Source of the DNA: Gonium pectorale
Taxonomy: Eukaryota; Chlorophyta; Chlorophyceae; Chlamydomonadales; Volvocaceae
DNA length: 64,000 bases
Direction of reading: 5' to 3'
Assembly: GCA_001584585.1 (NCBI GenBank)
Contig: LSYV01000003.1
Span: forward strand, 796,865 to 860,864
A program made the translations under genes and the position numbers. The number at the start of each line of letters is the position of its first letter. The stretch's first letter is position 1. Positions 21,516-34,964 of this stretch are shown here, piece by piece. The notes below the pieces were generated by a model. The model saw only the letters and a program-made list of their open reading frames with translations, did not search any database and was not told the DNA's origin.

Positions 21516-24500
21516 ATGGCAGTCTCAACCTCCTGGGCATACTACCAGGGCCCTGGCCAGAACGGCAGTCTCACGGCAGTCGGAAGTGGAGGCGGGGGCG
21601 GCGCGGCGACTAAGCTCCTGGCCCATGACGGCAGCGAGGATGGCACCGCTGGCTGCGCCGCCGAGGACAGGTCTGGTCCCGGCGGCAACAGTGTCGTGGA
21701 AGACACGGTGATGGCGCTGAGCCCACACCAGGACGGCCCAGTCTCAGACTGCCGGGACGGCAATGTCGGCGGCTCTGGCCTAGGCGGGATAGCAGCAGCC
21801 GGCGGGCTGTCCTCCCGCGATCCGCGGCATCGTCGCGATGGGCCGCACCTTCCCTCCTCGCTGGCGCACTACGCGGGAGGGAGTTTTACGCACGGCCGAG
21901 CGGAGGCAGGTGCTGGGGTTTTTGCCGACGGCCTGAACGGCGACGCCAACGCTCGTACAGCAGGGCCGGAGCCAGAGGCGAGCATGGCAGAGGGGCGCGA
22001 CGGCGGGTCCCCAGTGTGTGGTTACATGGCCGCTGCTGGCCAGCGACGGCGCTCGTCAGGAGGCGGTGACGGTGTTGGTGATGACCGCAGCGTCGTCATG
22101 AGCGGTTCCATGTCGCCTGCTGTCGACGGCGCCGCTGTGGACGGTTGCGCCGGCGGCGGCGGTTGCGCTGCTGGCGGCGCCGGCGCTGCTGCATCCATGG
22201 ACGTCGCATCGCGGGCCCCCGTCGGCATCAGCGCCTTCAGGCCCTACCACGCCATGGCGCCGCCACGCAGCGGCGCGGGCAGCCCCAGCTCGAACCGGCG
22301 GCGGCCGCGTGCCTGCGCGCTCATTGTGCGCGCGACGTCGGGCCTGGTGGCTGCGTACCACGCGTGCAACCAGTCGTATCGCTACAGCCACAACGCCAAC
22401 CCGCGCCGCGTGCTGACCAAGCCCTCGGTGGGCGTCAAGAACGAAGGCTTTGACAACGAGAACAGCGACCTGATCATGCACGTCAATGACGTGCTAGTGA
22501 ACGGCCAGCCGGGCGCGGTGCTGCGGCGCTACGTGGTGCACGAGATGCTGGGGCAGGGCACGTTCGGACAGGTGGTGGCGTGCTGGTGCGAGGAGCTGGG
22601 CGCCAGCGTGGCGGTCAAGGTCATCAAGAACCAGCCGGCGTACTACCATCAGGTCAGGGTGGGGTTGAGAGCTGGGGCGAGGATCGGCAGGGCTCCTGCG
22701 GTGATCAGCGCGGGTACATGTCTGCACGGTTGACCGCGGTCACTTTTACGTGTGCGCAAGTTGTTATACACATGCTCAGACACGGATTGTGTCTGACAGG
22801 GAACCGCATCCTGATCCGTTCCTCCTGTGCGTCGTCGGCTCAACGGGTGCTGCTGCCGCCCTGCTCGTGTTGCACGCAGGCCCGTGTGGAGATCGGGCTC
22901 CTCCAGCTGCTCAACACGCGGTGCGACCCCGCCGACCAGGTGAGGCCCTGTCTACAATCTGCCTGTCGGCCGCACACCCAACTCACGGGGCGGGACTGGA
23001 TGCGCCTAGTACCACTGCCATCCCCCTGTAGTTAAAGGAGTCGCGCTGCTTGGTTTTGGGTATACCCCTCTAGCCCCTCTTCCTATTCCCCTCCCTGCCA
23101 TCCTCCTCCTCCGCAGCACCACGTGGTCCGGATGGTGGACTTCTTCCTCTTCCGGCGCCACCTTTGTCTTGTGTTCGAGAAGCTTGACGTCAACCTGTTT
23201 GAGCTGCTCCGGAGGAACGGGTTCAGGTGGGAGGGCCAGGGCTGTTGGGGCCTTGCGGTGGCGCAGCAGGCGGTAGATGTCTGCCCAAATATGTTCTGTA
23301 CCAGCTGCCGCACAGGCTATCCAAGTCAGTCTACCCCATCAAGTGAAAGCACATTGAGGAAACTCTCCCCGTTGCCGCACCTCCCAGGGGCCTGAGCCTG
23401 AGCCTCGTGCAGCTGTTTCTGCGGCAGCTACTGGACGCTCTAGTGGTGCTGCGGGACGCATCCATCATTCACTGCGACATCAAGGTTTGGCCCTTCGGGG
23501 CGTGGGAGAAATTTGGGAGGCCGAATAGGCACTGCGGAAGCGCTCGAGGGCCGTGGGATCAGGCGCCCTTGTTGGCTTTGTGTGCACAATGCACACCCTT
23601 GTGCAGCCTGCCTGTAATACTGTTGGCTCGCAAGCTGTGAAGGTGCACCTTCCCACGAGGAAGGCTTGCGGTTCAGGTCGCTTCTGACACACCCTGCCTG
23701 CCTGTCGCCGACATACCGCATTTGCAGCCCGAGAACATCCTGCTCAAGAGCCCGCACAGCGGCGACCTGAAGCTCATCGACTTCGGTAGCGCCTGCTTCG
23801 AGAATCGCACCGTCTACAGCTACATTCAGAGCCGCTTCTACAGGTGGGCGGGGTTTGGGAGCATACCCGGGACGAGGCGAACCCGTTTCGCCTATCACTG
23901 GTAGTGTTGCTCCGGCTGTCCTGCGCCTCTGCTACACACAGCAGGCTGTTCTCCGCCCGCCGCCAGCCAAAGTCACAGCTCCCTTGGCATGGCCCCGCAC
24001 GATGTGCCCATTCCATGGATCCGTCCGTCCTCTGACCGCTGTGTCACCGCTTGCGCCCTGAACTTGTAGGTCACCCGAGGTGGTGCTGGGGTGCGGCTAC
24101 AACGTGGCGATCGACGTGTGGAGCCTGGGCTGCGTGGCCGCGGAGCTGTTCCTGGGCCTGCCGCTCTTCCCGGGCGCCTCAGAGCACGACCTGCTCACAC
24201 GCATCGTGGCCTGCTTCGGCATGCCACCGAGCTGGCTGCTGGAGCGGGCCAAGCACGCGGACAAGTTCTTCAACAAGCAGATCGGGCTGGTAGGAGCCCC
24301 CGGCGAGCTGGTGGCGGAGAACGCGCGGATAGGGCACGTTTGGAACCGACGCTGTACCTTGCTTACCATGGCTCCTTTTGCAGCCACTTCCTGCGGGGTC
24401 CGGCGATGTCTCCATGGTGCTGCTGAAGCTAACGGCGCCTGAGGAACAGCATTGACGAAACTCAATTTGCTATCGAGAGGTTTCCTGAGCTTGGCGATGT

Positions 24501-27500
24501 AGGTTGTGGTCGTGTGCAGCCCTTTTCCTACACCTTGTATCGCTGTATGCAGGACGCTTCGGGTCAACTGGTGGCGCAGTACTCCCTGACGACCCAGGCT
24601 GAGTTTGAGGCCAAGAACGGCTGCAAGGCGCCCGCCGGCAAGCGCTACTTCCCGCACACCAGCCTGCCCGATATCATCGCCGTGTACCCCTTCAAGCAGG
24701 TGAACGGCGCTTATGGACCTTGAGGCAATAAGACATCAGGCGCAATTGACAATTGGCATCTTGGATAACACCCCAAGAGTGTACGACTATATCTGAGGAT
24801 TGGAAGTTGCATCGAGTGCCCCCATACGCCTCGTATGTCAGACCATAGCATGTTGGGCCGCTTCAACGTCATAACCCCTCAACCTGCCGAGCCTTATGTC
24901 AACTGTAGCCCTGGTTGTGACCAAGCTTAGCGCTTTCCGTGCCTCGTCCGTCCCCTCCTCGCACCCTCAGAGCCTTGGGGCCGACGAGGTGGACCGCGAA
25001 CGGCGGATGCGCGAGTGCTTCATCGACTTCCTGATGGGCGTGCTGGAGCTTGACCCGCGGAAGAGGTGCGGCGCGCGCGAGGGCGGCAAGTGCTCTGAAA
25101 GCAAAGAGCACAACACAGTGTGTGCTGCATTAGACAGCCAATCACATTTTTTTACAGGAGCTTCCCCTGTTTGGCCGCCGCAGGTGGACGCCCCGCCAGG
25201 CTGCTGCGCACCCCTTCATCACGGGGGAGCAGTTCACGGGGCCCTTCTCGCCGCAGCCCGACCCGCCACGCAAGCCCCCGCACGCGCTCTCCTACCTACC
25301 CGACCCCACGCCGCCGTTGCCCGTGGCGACGCGTGGCTCCGCCCCCACGGCGGCGCAACAGCAAGCCTCAGCTCAGGCCACGCCTGCTGGCAGCGCGGCA
25401 GCGACCGCGGCTGCGGCTGCAGCCGCTGCTGCCGCGGCGGCAGCCGTTCAGCACGTGGGCTCGCTTGGCGCGTACGGCACGGCCACGTCGACGAACCCGT
25501 ACACCGCCAAGGCCATGGGCGGCGCCGCGGCCGCGGCAGGTGGACTCTTCGGCAGCCTGCCGACCCACGGGTCACATCAGTCGCTCCTGCAGCTCTATCA
25601 GCAGCACCAGCAGCACCAACAGGCCCAGCCAGACTCACAAGGTCAAGGCCAAACCTTAGGCTCTGGGGCTTTCGCCCGGAGCTCCTTCACGCCCAACGCC
25701 GGCGGCAGCGGGGGCACGGGCGGCGGTGGCGCCCTGTCGGCGTTTGCCGCGTCAGCGATGGCCGCGGCGGCGGCGACTGGCGCCCAAGGTCCCGGCTCTC
25801 TGCCCTCCGCCTCGGCTGCCATGGCCATGCTGCAGTACAGCCCCGCACACCACGCTCAGGCGCATGCTCAGGCGCACGCGATTGCGATGGCTGCGCTGCA
25901 GCAGTTGAGCCCCAACTTCAGCGGGATGCTGGCGGGAAGCTACGCCGGCCCGGGTGGCGCCTATCCCAGCGGCGGTGGCGGCGCGCCGTCGTCTCTGACG
26001 TCGTCTTTGCCGCATGCCTCTTCGGCCTTGCTGGGCAGCTCCTTCCCGGTGGGGCACAGGAGGGCGAGCGCCGGTCGAAGTGTCGGTCCGGGGGGTGTAT
26101 GCCACATGCATGGCCGACGGCAAATTTCGCTGCGTACTAGCTAATGGCCTGTGCGTAGTAATTGCGAGGGAAGAGGTGCGCTCATACGCTGGTGGCATCC
26201 AGGGGGCATGTTTAAAGAGTAAACCGGGCGTCCTCGTTCCAAACTCAACCTTACCATACCTCGCTCGAGCCTCGCTCAGCCCTCACGCACCCACCCTCGC
26301 CTTGACCTGCGCAGGCGCCTGGCATGGCTGGATCCTTCCCGCAATCGATGATGCCGGCGCTCGGCTCCAGCATCACCACCACGGGCGCCGGGCCGGGCAG
26401 CCTCGCCGCGGGGGGTGGCTTCATGAGCCACGCGCCTGCGCACGGCTCCGAGTACAACCACCCCCATATCCAGCTGGGTGCCACGCCCTCCGCCGCATCT
26501 TTCATGCAGCACCACATGGCTTCAATGGCTGCGGCACACGCGGCCGCCGCGGCAGCCAAGCAGCAGCAGCAGGCTGCCGCAGGGGGGGCTGGAAGCGGCA
26601 ACGGCATGGCAGTGCCTGGTGCGGGGCCCGAGGATCTGCACACGTCTGCCATCGCGGCCGCAGCAGCCGCTGCCGCTGCCGCAGTCCAGCAACAGCAACT
26701 GGGGGCGCTCTCACACCGCACCGCTGGAGGTGGCCAGTTGACGGCGGCTATGCTGCAACAGCAGCAAGCGATGACCGACAGCCTGTCCGCGGTTGCTGCA
26801 GCTGCCGCCATGGCCGCCGCGAGGCAGCATGTGCACATGCAGCAGGCGGCCCAGGCGGCGGCGGCCTCTGCGAGCAGCTCCGCGTACGGCATGGCGCCAA
26901 GCGCCGCCGTCGGCTCGGCAGCAGCTGCCGCAGCTGCGGTGTTTGGGAGTGGAGGCGGAGTAACAGGTGCCACGGCTCAGCCGTCATTGCTGTCCTCCTC
27001 ACTCCCTCACCAAGGTGGCTTTGATCCGGTCCTTTTCGGCGCTCTGTTGCAGCAACAGCAGAAGCAGCAGCAAGACGCCGTTGCGACGGCAGCAGCGGCG
27101 GCTGCCGCCGCGGCGGCAGCAGCGGCCACACGTGCCGGCACGTCCCTGCCGTCCGGCGGCTCGGCTGCGCTGCTTGCTTACCAGCAACAACAACAGCAAC
27201 AACAACAGCAACAGCAACTCGCTGCCCAACAGCAGGCGCAGCATGCTGCGCAGCTGCAGCCGGCGGGCCCCCATCCCTTTGGCGCCGCTGCGCCAGCGGC
27301 CGGGCAAGAGATGGGGTACGGTCTGGGACACGCGCGCGGCCATGCCTTCACCAGCAGCAGCTGCGCGCTGCAGCACTACGGCGCGGCAGCAACGGTGGCG
27401 GCGGCGGCCACGGGCCACGGCGCCATGGCGGCGTCCGGACTCGGCGGCACCGCCGCGCGCGTGAACAGCGGCGGCATGGGCCTTCCAAACGGGGGCAGCT

Positions 27501-29669
27501 TTACGTCTACAACCGACAACACGGACGCCTTGTTTGAGATGCAAACGGGAGCGACAGAGTCGGGGGCGTCGCAGCAGTCGCACCCAGGGGGTCGCAACGC
27601 GACGTCCACTCCTGCTGAGTCCCCCTCCATCAACCAGGTGCATCGAAAGCGCGGGGGGCAGCCTTGGCGCACCACAGGCTTGCAGCACCAAGGCCTGTTG
27701 GGGGGCGTGGAAGGCCGCGGATGGGGTGTTTGGCAGCGGTTGCTTGGAGCGCGCGCTTGCCTTGCATCGCTGTGGGGATGTGCCCCCTGTTATTCTCCTG
27801 GTGCGCCCCCCCTGACGCGTGCTGCTGGGTGCCAACGTCGCCGCAGGTTGGGAGCCCCGGCGACTGGGACCCGCTGTACTCGGACGATCAGCTTCTTGGG
27901 GAGGAGATGGGCGCCGTCCACCCGCACGCCCATGGTCATCACGCCAGCGGCCACAGCGGGGCCTATCACCGGCACGCCGGCCTGCCGCTCGCAGCAGCTG
28001 CAGGTCATGGCCACGGGTCGTCACGGCATGGCGGCGGCAGTAGCGGCGGCGGCGGGGGCTGTGGTGGCGGCCGCAGACGGGGCAGTGTGTTGTACGCTGA
28101 CGGCCTCCCCCTGGGACCCACGCCGTCGACAGCGGCGGCGGCCGGCGGGGGCGACTACACGGGCCCGAGCGCGATGCAGACCACGCCACCGCCGGGTCAC
28201 CACCACCACCACCGCCATTACGGTCACCAGCAACCTGGGCCACAGCAGCAAGTGCAGCGCGGCGGGAGCCGGGCCCCTGACGAGGACACGAATGCCGCCG
28301 CCGGCAGGCGCAGCGCCATGGATTGGTCCGGGGGCGGCGACGCGGGTAGCGCACATGGCGCTGGTGGGGCGCCGGCGTGCGGTACAGCCCCTGCGGCGGT
28401 TGCGACAGAGACGCTGGCTGGGGCAGGCGCCGCGGGTGCTGCCGCCGGCGGCAGCGGCGGGGGCCCGGGCTTCGGCCATGCACTGGCGCCGCTGGGCACC
28501 GCGCCGCATGCAGGCACGATGCCCCAGGCAAGCTTCTCTCTGCATCAGGCAGGAACGAGCGCGGGCGAGGCCGAAGTTGTTGCAGGCCTGGGTCCAGGCG
28601 TGTGGGGCGGGGCTGCGGCCGGAGGGTCTGCACAAGCGCCGGCTGCAGGTCCGCAGCCGGCTGCGGGAACGGTCGGCGGTATTGCCCACGCGCTGCTGGC
28701 AGCCCAGCAGCAACAGCACACGCAGCAGGCCGCCGGGCACCAGAGCAGGCAGCAGGATCAGCACCACCAAGAGGCGCATGGCTCCGGCCTGGTGGCAGGG
28801 CTGTCGGGGGGTCGCTCGGGAACAGCTTCCCGGCCCTACGGTAGCAGCGACGGCGCAGCGCCAGGCGCGGGCGTGGCGCAAGCTGGCGCGGGCGGCTGGG
28901 GGGCGAACGGCGCGGCGCATATCAGCATCCCCGGGAACAATGGCGCCGGCGGGGGTGATTTCCCGGGCTACAGCGCCTTCGGGAGCCTCCCCGCGCCGCC
29001 GCTAATGCTGTGCGGCAGCTACCAGCCGCTGACGTCCCAGTTCCTGGCGTCAGCGGCCGCCGCGCAGCAGGCGTCGCAGTCGCAACTGCGCGCGGCGCTG
29101 CAGGCGCAAGCGCAAGAGCAGCAGGGCCTGCATGTAAGTTTACTTGGTTGGGGTTTGGTAGGGGCGCCGCTCGTGATGTTCGACGCTAGCTACGTAGCCT
29201 TGGTACTGGTCACGTAAGTATAAATATGCAGAGAAGCGTACCATACGCGTTTCGTTAGTAACTGCGTGGCCCATATGGTAAACACGCTGCACGGTGGTTA
29301 CCCTGAGCGCGTACATACTGTGCGTGCGGTGCAGCGCATTGCAAATGTATCTTACCTTAGCCAATGGCACACCCGCCCTCCTCGCAGCAGCGCCAGGGCA
29401 TGTCCAACTCGGCGTCCTCTAACGACCTGGCTGCTCAGGCGCAGCAGGCGGCGGCACAGGCGCAGCAGCAGGCGCACGCCCAGGCTGCTGACGCGCAGCA
29501 CCGGCAGCACCTGGCCTCCAGCATGGCAGCCGCGGCGGCGGCCGCCGCTGCTGAGGCGCAGCAGCAGATGTACGTGGGCAGTCTGCCGTACAGCGGGCTG
29601 CTGCCCCCCATGATGGGTTCGCTGTTCGCGAACAGCGCCGACGGGCCGCAATCGCAGACGCGGCGGTGA
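21516..29669 (+). CDS. YAK1: YAK1-type DYRK protein kinase (TAR1 homologue), 1,912 aa
   Basis: Twelve exons close in frame: 21516-22652, 22880-22939, 23117-23226, 23388-23484, 23728-23843, 24070-24289, 24553-24699, 24971-25065, 25184-26048, 26315-27637, 27847-29133 and 29388-29669. Residues 1-337 are Gly/Ala-rich and disordered. The kinase domain (about 338-673) has every key residue: glycine loop LGQGTFGQV, Lys368 in VAVKVIKN, catalytic HCD (Asp466) with IKPEN, DFG Asp486, the DYRK activation-loop YSY at 498-500 followed by [14 protein letters not shown], and the end motif [12 protein letters not shown]. The [12 protein letters not shown] and SYIQSRFYR signatures place it in the YAK1 branch. 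In Chlamydomonas the YAK1 member is TAR1, which controls triacylglycerol and starch responses to nutrient loss (established knowledge). The tail of about 1,240 residues is made of poly-Ala, poly-Gln, His and Gly tracts. The start is the first ATG of the open exon. Confidence 0.92.
27184..27225 (+). repeat. CAA/CAG trinucleotide tract encoding poly-Gln
   Basis: A mixed CAA/CAG run inside the tenth exon of the kinase encodes about 14 consecutive glutamines. It is the longest of several Gln and Ala tracts in the C-terminal tail, and a likely site of length variation. Confidence 0.8.
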
Positions 29670-32100
29670 GGCCAGGGGCCAGGTGCGCCCTGCGAGCGGA
29701 GGGGCGCTGTTCAAAACGACACAGCAGGACGAGAGCGACTGCGGTCGGAATGCGCCGTGTGCTGCACGCCGATGAGAGCATCAAGATGCAGGTTCGTGAG
29801 GGTGGCCCAAGGCCGCTTCACCCACGGGCTCGACGCGTGGTTATTGGCCGCGCTTTGGGGCATCCAGGCCAGTGCCTGCCTGCAGATGTACGGGACAAAA
29901 TCGATGGATTGTACAGGCTAGCACGGTGGTTCAGCTGCGGGCGCCGAACACAGGATGCGTGCGGGGGCGAGGGGCGAGGAGCAGGTTGGGAGGTAGCGGA
30001 CGGTAATGGGAGTGCCGGGACGAGGAGAGGTGAGGTGGGCCCAGCATGAGGTTTGGGCAGGCCACGCTGGTCCCAGGGCTGCACGGGTGGTGGCGACGGC
30101 GAGCCCAGTTGCGGCGAGGCTGGAGCGCCGGTAGGCTGCTGCGTCTATCTGCACGCCTGCAAAGCTGGAGGATGGGGCTGCAGTCCCAGGTCTGTCCTCT
30201 GGCAGCGGCCGGCCCCAACTGTAGCCGGCGACCTCGGGCTGCGACGCCCAATCATGCAACGCCCTTGCGGTTCAGATGAGAACATATGAGCTCACTTCAT
30301 AGAGGACCCCAGGGAGCTTTACGTCTATAAGAGTTTTACTCTCAGTGATTGGGCTCTTTGTTTGAGATTCACTGCGCTACCCTTTCTTTATCATAATGAG
30401 ATGCGTGTGCGTGTGTGTGGACTAAGTTGACGTGTCACCTGATCGCTGAGAGCGACGAGCCTACCCTGGAGTTGCAGCGGTTATGAGTGCCAGACCCTGC
30501 ACGCGGCATGCAGTTTGGTGGTTAGCAGGCTTGAGCCCTTGCGCCCTTCGTGGACAAGCGAAGCAGACGCCGGCTAGGTCTGCCGGTGCTAGGGCCGCAG
30601 GGTTGCGCGTTGCAAACTGTGGGTGTCTGCTGTGTGGGTATTATGCGGCGCGGTTGATGTCCTGGGGTACCAGGCAGGCTTTCTTACGCAGACGTTTCTT
30701 ATTTGCGGCCTGGGTGGTATTGGAACCTAGATTAGTGTTCCCGTCCCCATCCGGTCCCCTTGCAAGTTATACGCGGTTGAGTTGTGCTGCGTTTGCAGGG
30801 GTTTCCGGCACAGACTTTTGGGGCCAGCACAGGGTGTGGGTAGGCAACCTGCTGGCATAGGATAGTGCTCTAGGTGTGTTTTGGTCCTGCGGAAGAGGGA
30901 GGGAGGCCCGAGCAGCTTGGCTGGAATGCTCAGCGGACTGGCACGGAGTGACTTGGGTCAACGCGGGAGGGACTTCAAGCGGTGCTGGTCAGTTTGCTGT
31001 AGTCCACGACACCTCTTAAGTTCTATGGCGCTGTGGGGCGCAGGGCACGGGAGGCCACTTGCGTGTCGAGAGTTGACTTCACGGGATACCAACCGTACAG
31101 TTTGAAAGCCGACAAGACAAGACAGGTGCCCTGGCGTCAGAGCGCCGCGTGCAACACGGTCCGTTACCATTATCACCTCCAGGCCCCGTTGGGCCTCCCA
31201 CTAAAGTGTAAAGAAAGGGTACTTCAGTGCTTCGCAACGACGAATACAATGAATTGAAGTTAGAGAAGGAGAGAAGTAGTAAACACCCAGCTCAAGGCCA
31301 GGAGATACGCTTTACTCAATGCATACCCCCTGCACTCATCTTAGGACATGCAAGCTTGTTGATTGTAGAAAGAGGCGCAGAAAGTGCATCAGGCGTACAT
31401 GGGCACGCGAGCGTGGGGAATCCGCGCTGAAAACTGTGCCATGCGGGTTTTGAGACCACAGCGCGACACAAAAATATGATGGGAAAAGGGCAAGAGCATG
31501 AATGCGCGAACAATGATTCTTAGAACGCCGGAGCGGAGCCAGAAGAACCTCGCCAACAACTCGGCACGGCGACGAGTGCATCTGGCCGCCACCCCTATCC
31601 ACAGCCAAACATTTTAACGCGTCACACTCAACCAACCACAGAGGGCCGTGTGCTTGCATAGCGCGCGCCCACTCGGCGGCAAGCTTGGTGCGTGGTGGCC
31701 ATTCGCCGCCCCGACCACTTACTGCCTGCCCCGAGCGAGGTGCCACGGACCGCGCGCATCCAACAGAGGCTCGCGCCCTCCGCTCCGCGCATGCCCAGCA
31801 CGGTAGCAAAGACACATGAATGAGGTACAACGTTAGAACTCGGCACCGATGCCCAACCAACAATGCAGCCACATGCCACATGCAACGGCTGGCTGGCGGG
31901 CATGCAAGTGCCATGTGACCCTCACGTCCCACCCCACTCCCCCCTCAGTGCTCAGAGGCTGCCTCTGCACTGCACTACTACGCCAATATTCATGGCCCAC
32001 ACTCCACAAGTCAACACCAATCTCAAAACCAAAAAAGCGCAGTGCGCCCGCGTACCACCCGCCTTCAACGGCCTGCCCGCCCGCCGCACACGCAACCCGA
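29670..32100. other. Convergent intergenic interval, 2.4 kb
   Basis: The kinase and the next gene converge here. No convincing exon is seen; the open frames present are short, lack family resemblance and mostly begin at non-ATG codons. TGTAA on the plus strand lies at 31207-31211, which would give the kinase a 3' UTR of about 1.5 kb. I saw no TGTAA for the minus-strand gene. Confidence 0.45.
31207..31211 (+). terminator. Candidate poly(A) signal TGTAA for the kinase gene
   Basis: The first plus-strand TGTAA I find after the kinase stop at 29669, in the context AAGTGTAAAG. Confidence 0.3.
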
Positions 32101-34964
32101 CTACACATTCCTTCCCGAGAAGCGCGGCGCGAACGGCACGCCCACGGGCCCTCCCACTGCTGCCATGAAGGCGGCCGCGGCCGACTCCCGAGGGCCCAGC
32201 TCAGCCCGCCGCCTGTCGTGCGCCAGCAGGGCCCCTCCGCCTCCCGCCGCCCACGTGATTCGGCCTGCCGCAAGCCCGCCCCCCGGGGCGGCGCCGATCA
32301 GCGGCGACCGGGCGCCAGCGCCCCAACCAGTTGAGGCCGAAGCCGCACGGCCCCATTGCCAGGGCGGGAGTGGCCCTGTAGGCTCGCCGGCACCGCCGTT
32401 GCAAGGCACGGAGGTCTTGCTCGGGGTGCTGCCAGCGCCGGCCCCGGCCTCGGCGAGGACCATGCCGCCGTTGCCCTCGCTAACTCCCCGTGGCGTCGTC
32501 AGGGCGGTGCACGAGTCCTGACGGCTGCGATGGCCTGACCTGGTGGCGGGGGCAGCGGCGCCAGCGTCGGGCGGGACAGAACCCGACCGCTCTTCTGCGG
32601 CGCCTGCCGGGGTCAATGGCTCGTCAGAGGGGACCGAAGACACACCATCGCCCAAGCTGCTGTAGACGCTCGAGGGCGAGGTGCCTAAAAAATGGACGCT
32701 TGCCCAGTTGCCGCCTGGTACGGGGGCCGTGCCGCCAGCGGCCCCGGTAGCGCCTGCCGCCGAGGCGGCCGCACCAACGCCTTCGAAGGCACGGCCAGGA
32801 AGCTGGAAGGAGGACACCTGCGGTTGCAGGAAACCCTCCTCGTGCACCCTCGACGGCTGGGTCCCCTGCTGTTGAGTCTGTGGCAATGGCGCGGCAGCTG
32901 AAGGCGTCGAGAGCTGCGCAGGACGGGCCGGCTGATAGGACTGCTGGACTGTCGCCGAGAGCTGCGGCTGCTGAGCTGGCGGGGCAGATGCCGGTGTGCC
33001 TGGCGCACCCTGCGCCTGCAGCATATCGACCAGCAAGACCGCCACTGCGTCAGCCGCAGGCGGCGGGCCCGGCGCCGACGAAGTGGGTCGCTGCGGCAGC
33101 TGGATGCGAAAGCCGTTGCTGCCGCCGGCGCTGCTGCTGCTGCTAGCGGGCGGCGGGACCGCGGCGGCTCCAGCAGCTGCGCCAGCTCCGAGCTGCTGCG
33201 CGACACCGGTGCCCGCGGCGGTCCCCAGCGGCCGTGTCGCGGCTGCAGTCTCGCGGGACGCCGGTGCTGTGGCGCTCGCTATTAGGCGGGGCGAGGAGGC
33301 GCTCCTCAAGTCCGACAGCGGGGCCAAGCCGCCGCTACCCGCTGGGCGCAGAGCACTGCCGCTGCTCAAAGAGTTCTCTGCCGTGCCATCACTGCCGGCC
33401 CTTATGGGCGCGAAGCTGAAGGTGGTCATCCCGGCCGCAACCCCGCCGTTCGGGGACGCGGCGTCGCGCGTGTGATGGAGCCGGCCGATCGCCTCGGCAA
33501 GGACACCATTGCCGCCGCCGTGGCCCAGCGTCGCCGCGGCGTCGGCGTCACCGTCACCGTACCCAGTCCCCGCCGGGCTGCAGAACAGCGACAACGAGCC
33601 GCCAGTGCCGGCGCCGCCGCTGCCTCCGCCGCTGCCTTCGCTGCCCAGCACGCCCGGCCCGACCTCGCCGCTGCTGCCCTCCCTGCTGACGCCGGCGCTG
33701 CCGCCTGAGAGGCCAAACTGCGCGGGACTCCTCCGCACGCGCATCTCCTCCCGCAGCGCCGTCAGCGCCGTTGCGACCCCCATTACCAGGTACGCCGCGG
33801 CAAGGGAGCCGGGCCGGCAGACAGCAGCCGCGTCGTTGCCCGCGCCCGGGGGCGGGCTGAGGCCGTGCTCCAGCGCAGCAGCTGCCTGTCGGCGTAGGTG
33901 AACTATATCAGCGGCAAACACACTGTTTCAGGTTGCGGGCGCGGGCTATGTGGGGAGGCCACGGTCCGTTACTATTGTCAGCCCAAAGTGCGGCCACTGG
34001 TGAGTCCGGCGCGGCCACGCGATCGCGTGCTCGGGGGGACGAGGTGCATTCGGCACCTCAGCGCCAGCGTGTCCTTATGCTCACGTTGGAGCTGTCTCGC
34101 GGAACAACAAACGCGTGCGCACTGGCGCCGTACCGCACGCTCGGCAGACGCCCCCCGCACCTGCAAGGCCGCGGCCATCATGCGTCCACAGGAGGACCCG
34201 TCCGCGCGTGTCGCAGCGGCATCCCGGCCACCACCAGCGGCTGCCGGGTTCGCCTCCTCGCTCCAGGCTGTGTGCAGGTGGCGGAGCTTCTCCAGCAGCG
34301 ACCGTGTGTCCCGCCGGGCCGCTTCCGGGCGCTTGGCCGCCGCCCGATGCAGGCAGGTCAGCGCATGCGCGAGGACGGTAAGCAAGGTGTTTTGGCAAGC
34401 GTCCACGGCGACGACGAGCCCCAGCTGCGCGGGGCCCGGGCCGGCATCGGGTGCCAGAACCTCACACATGCCCTGAGCAGCGCCAACCGCGAAGGCGGAG
34501 GCATCCCCGTCGTCGTCGTGGTGGCTGTGACTGACACTGAGGAGCAGCTGACAGGCGCAGATGCCACAGGCGCTGGCGGAGAACTCGCCCAGCAAGCCCT
34601 CACTCAACGACAGCTTCTGCGCCCGCTGAAACAGCGCTAGCGAGGGCAAAATGTCCTTCTCGCAGTTCGCAAGCGCGGCGCTCGTTGAGCTCAGGCCGGC
34701 ATTGGTCGAAGAGTGACATGTATCGGCGCCTTCGGCGAGGCGGTTGATGCCAATCTTGGCGAAGACCGCGGCCTCAGTCAGGTGCTTGGCAGCCCTCAAG
34801 CTTGCCGAGTTGTTCAAGGCTCGCGAACGCTCGTGGACGCTAACCGCGGGGACGCTGATTCGTCCTTTCGTGCACTGTCCATGCTCGCGAGCGACTATCT
34901 CAGGAAAGGCCAGCAACCAGGCCGCGGACTCCAGCACTTGGGTTTCGGGCTCAGTGGTTGTCAT
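32101..34964 (-). CDS. Unrecognised 909-aa protein, helical N-terminus and disordered C-terminus
   Basis: Two exons, 34057-34964 and 32101-33922, join at phase 2 (…DTLAL / S / VFAADIVHLRRQ…) to give 909 residues. The ATG at 34964 gives MTTTEPETQVLESAAWLL. The first exon looks all-helical (LRAAKHLTEAAVFAKIGINR; LFQRAQKLSLSEGLLGEFSA; RRDTRSLLEKLRHLHTAW), rather like a helical-bundle or TPR-type scaffold, but I recognise no family. The second exon is almost entirely Gly/Ala/Pro/Ser/Gln low complexity and ends in VPFAPRFSGRNV. No catalytic motif, signal peptide or membrane helix is evident. It is head-to-head with the 36027 gene, 1.06 kb away. A short upstream exon cannot be excluded. Confidence 0.65.

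Noticed and set aside
27184..27225. CAG/CAA tract as a frameshifting or non-coding microsatellite
   Set aside because: It is in frame within a 441-codon kinase exon that closes in phase on both sides, so it encodes poly-Gln.
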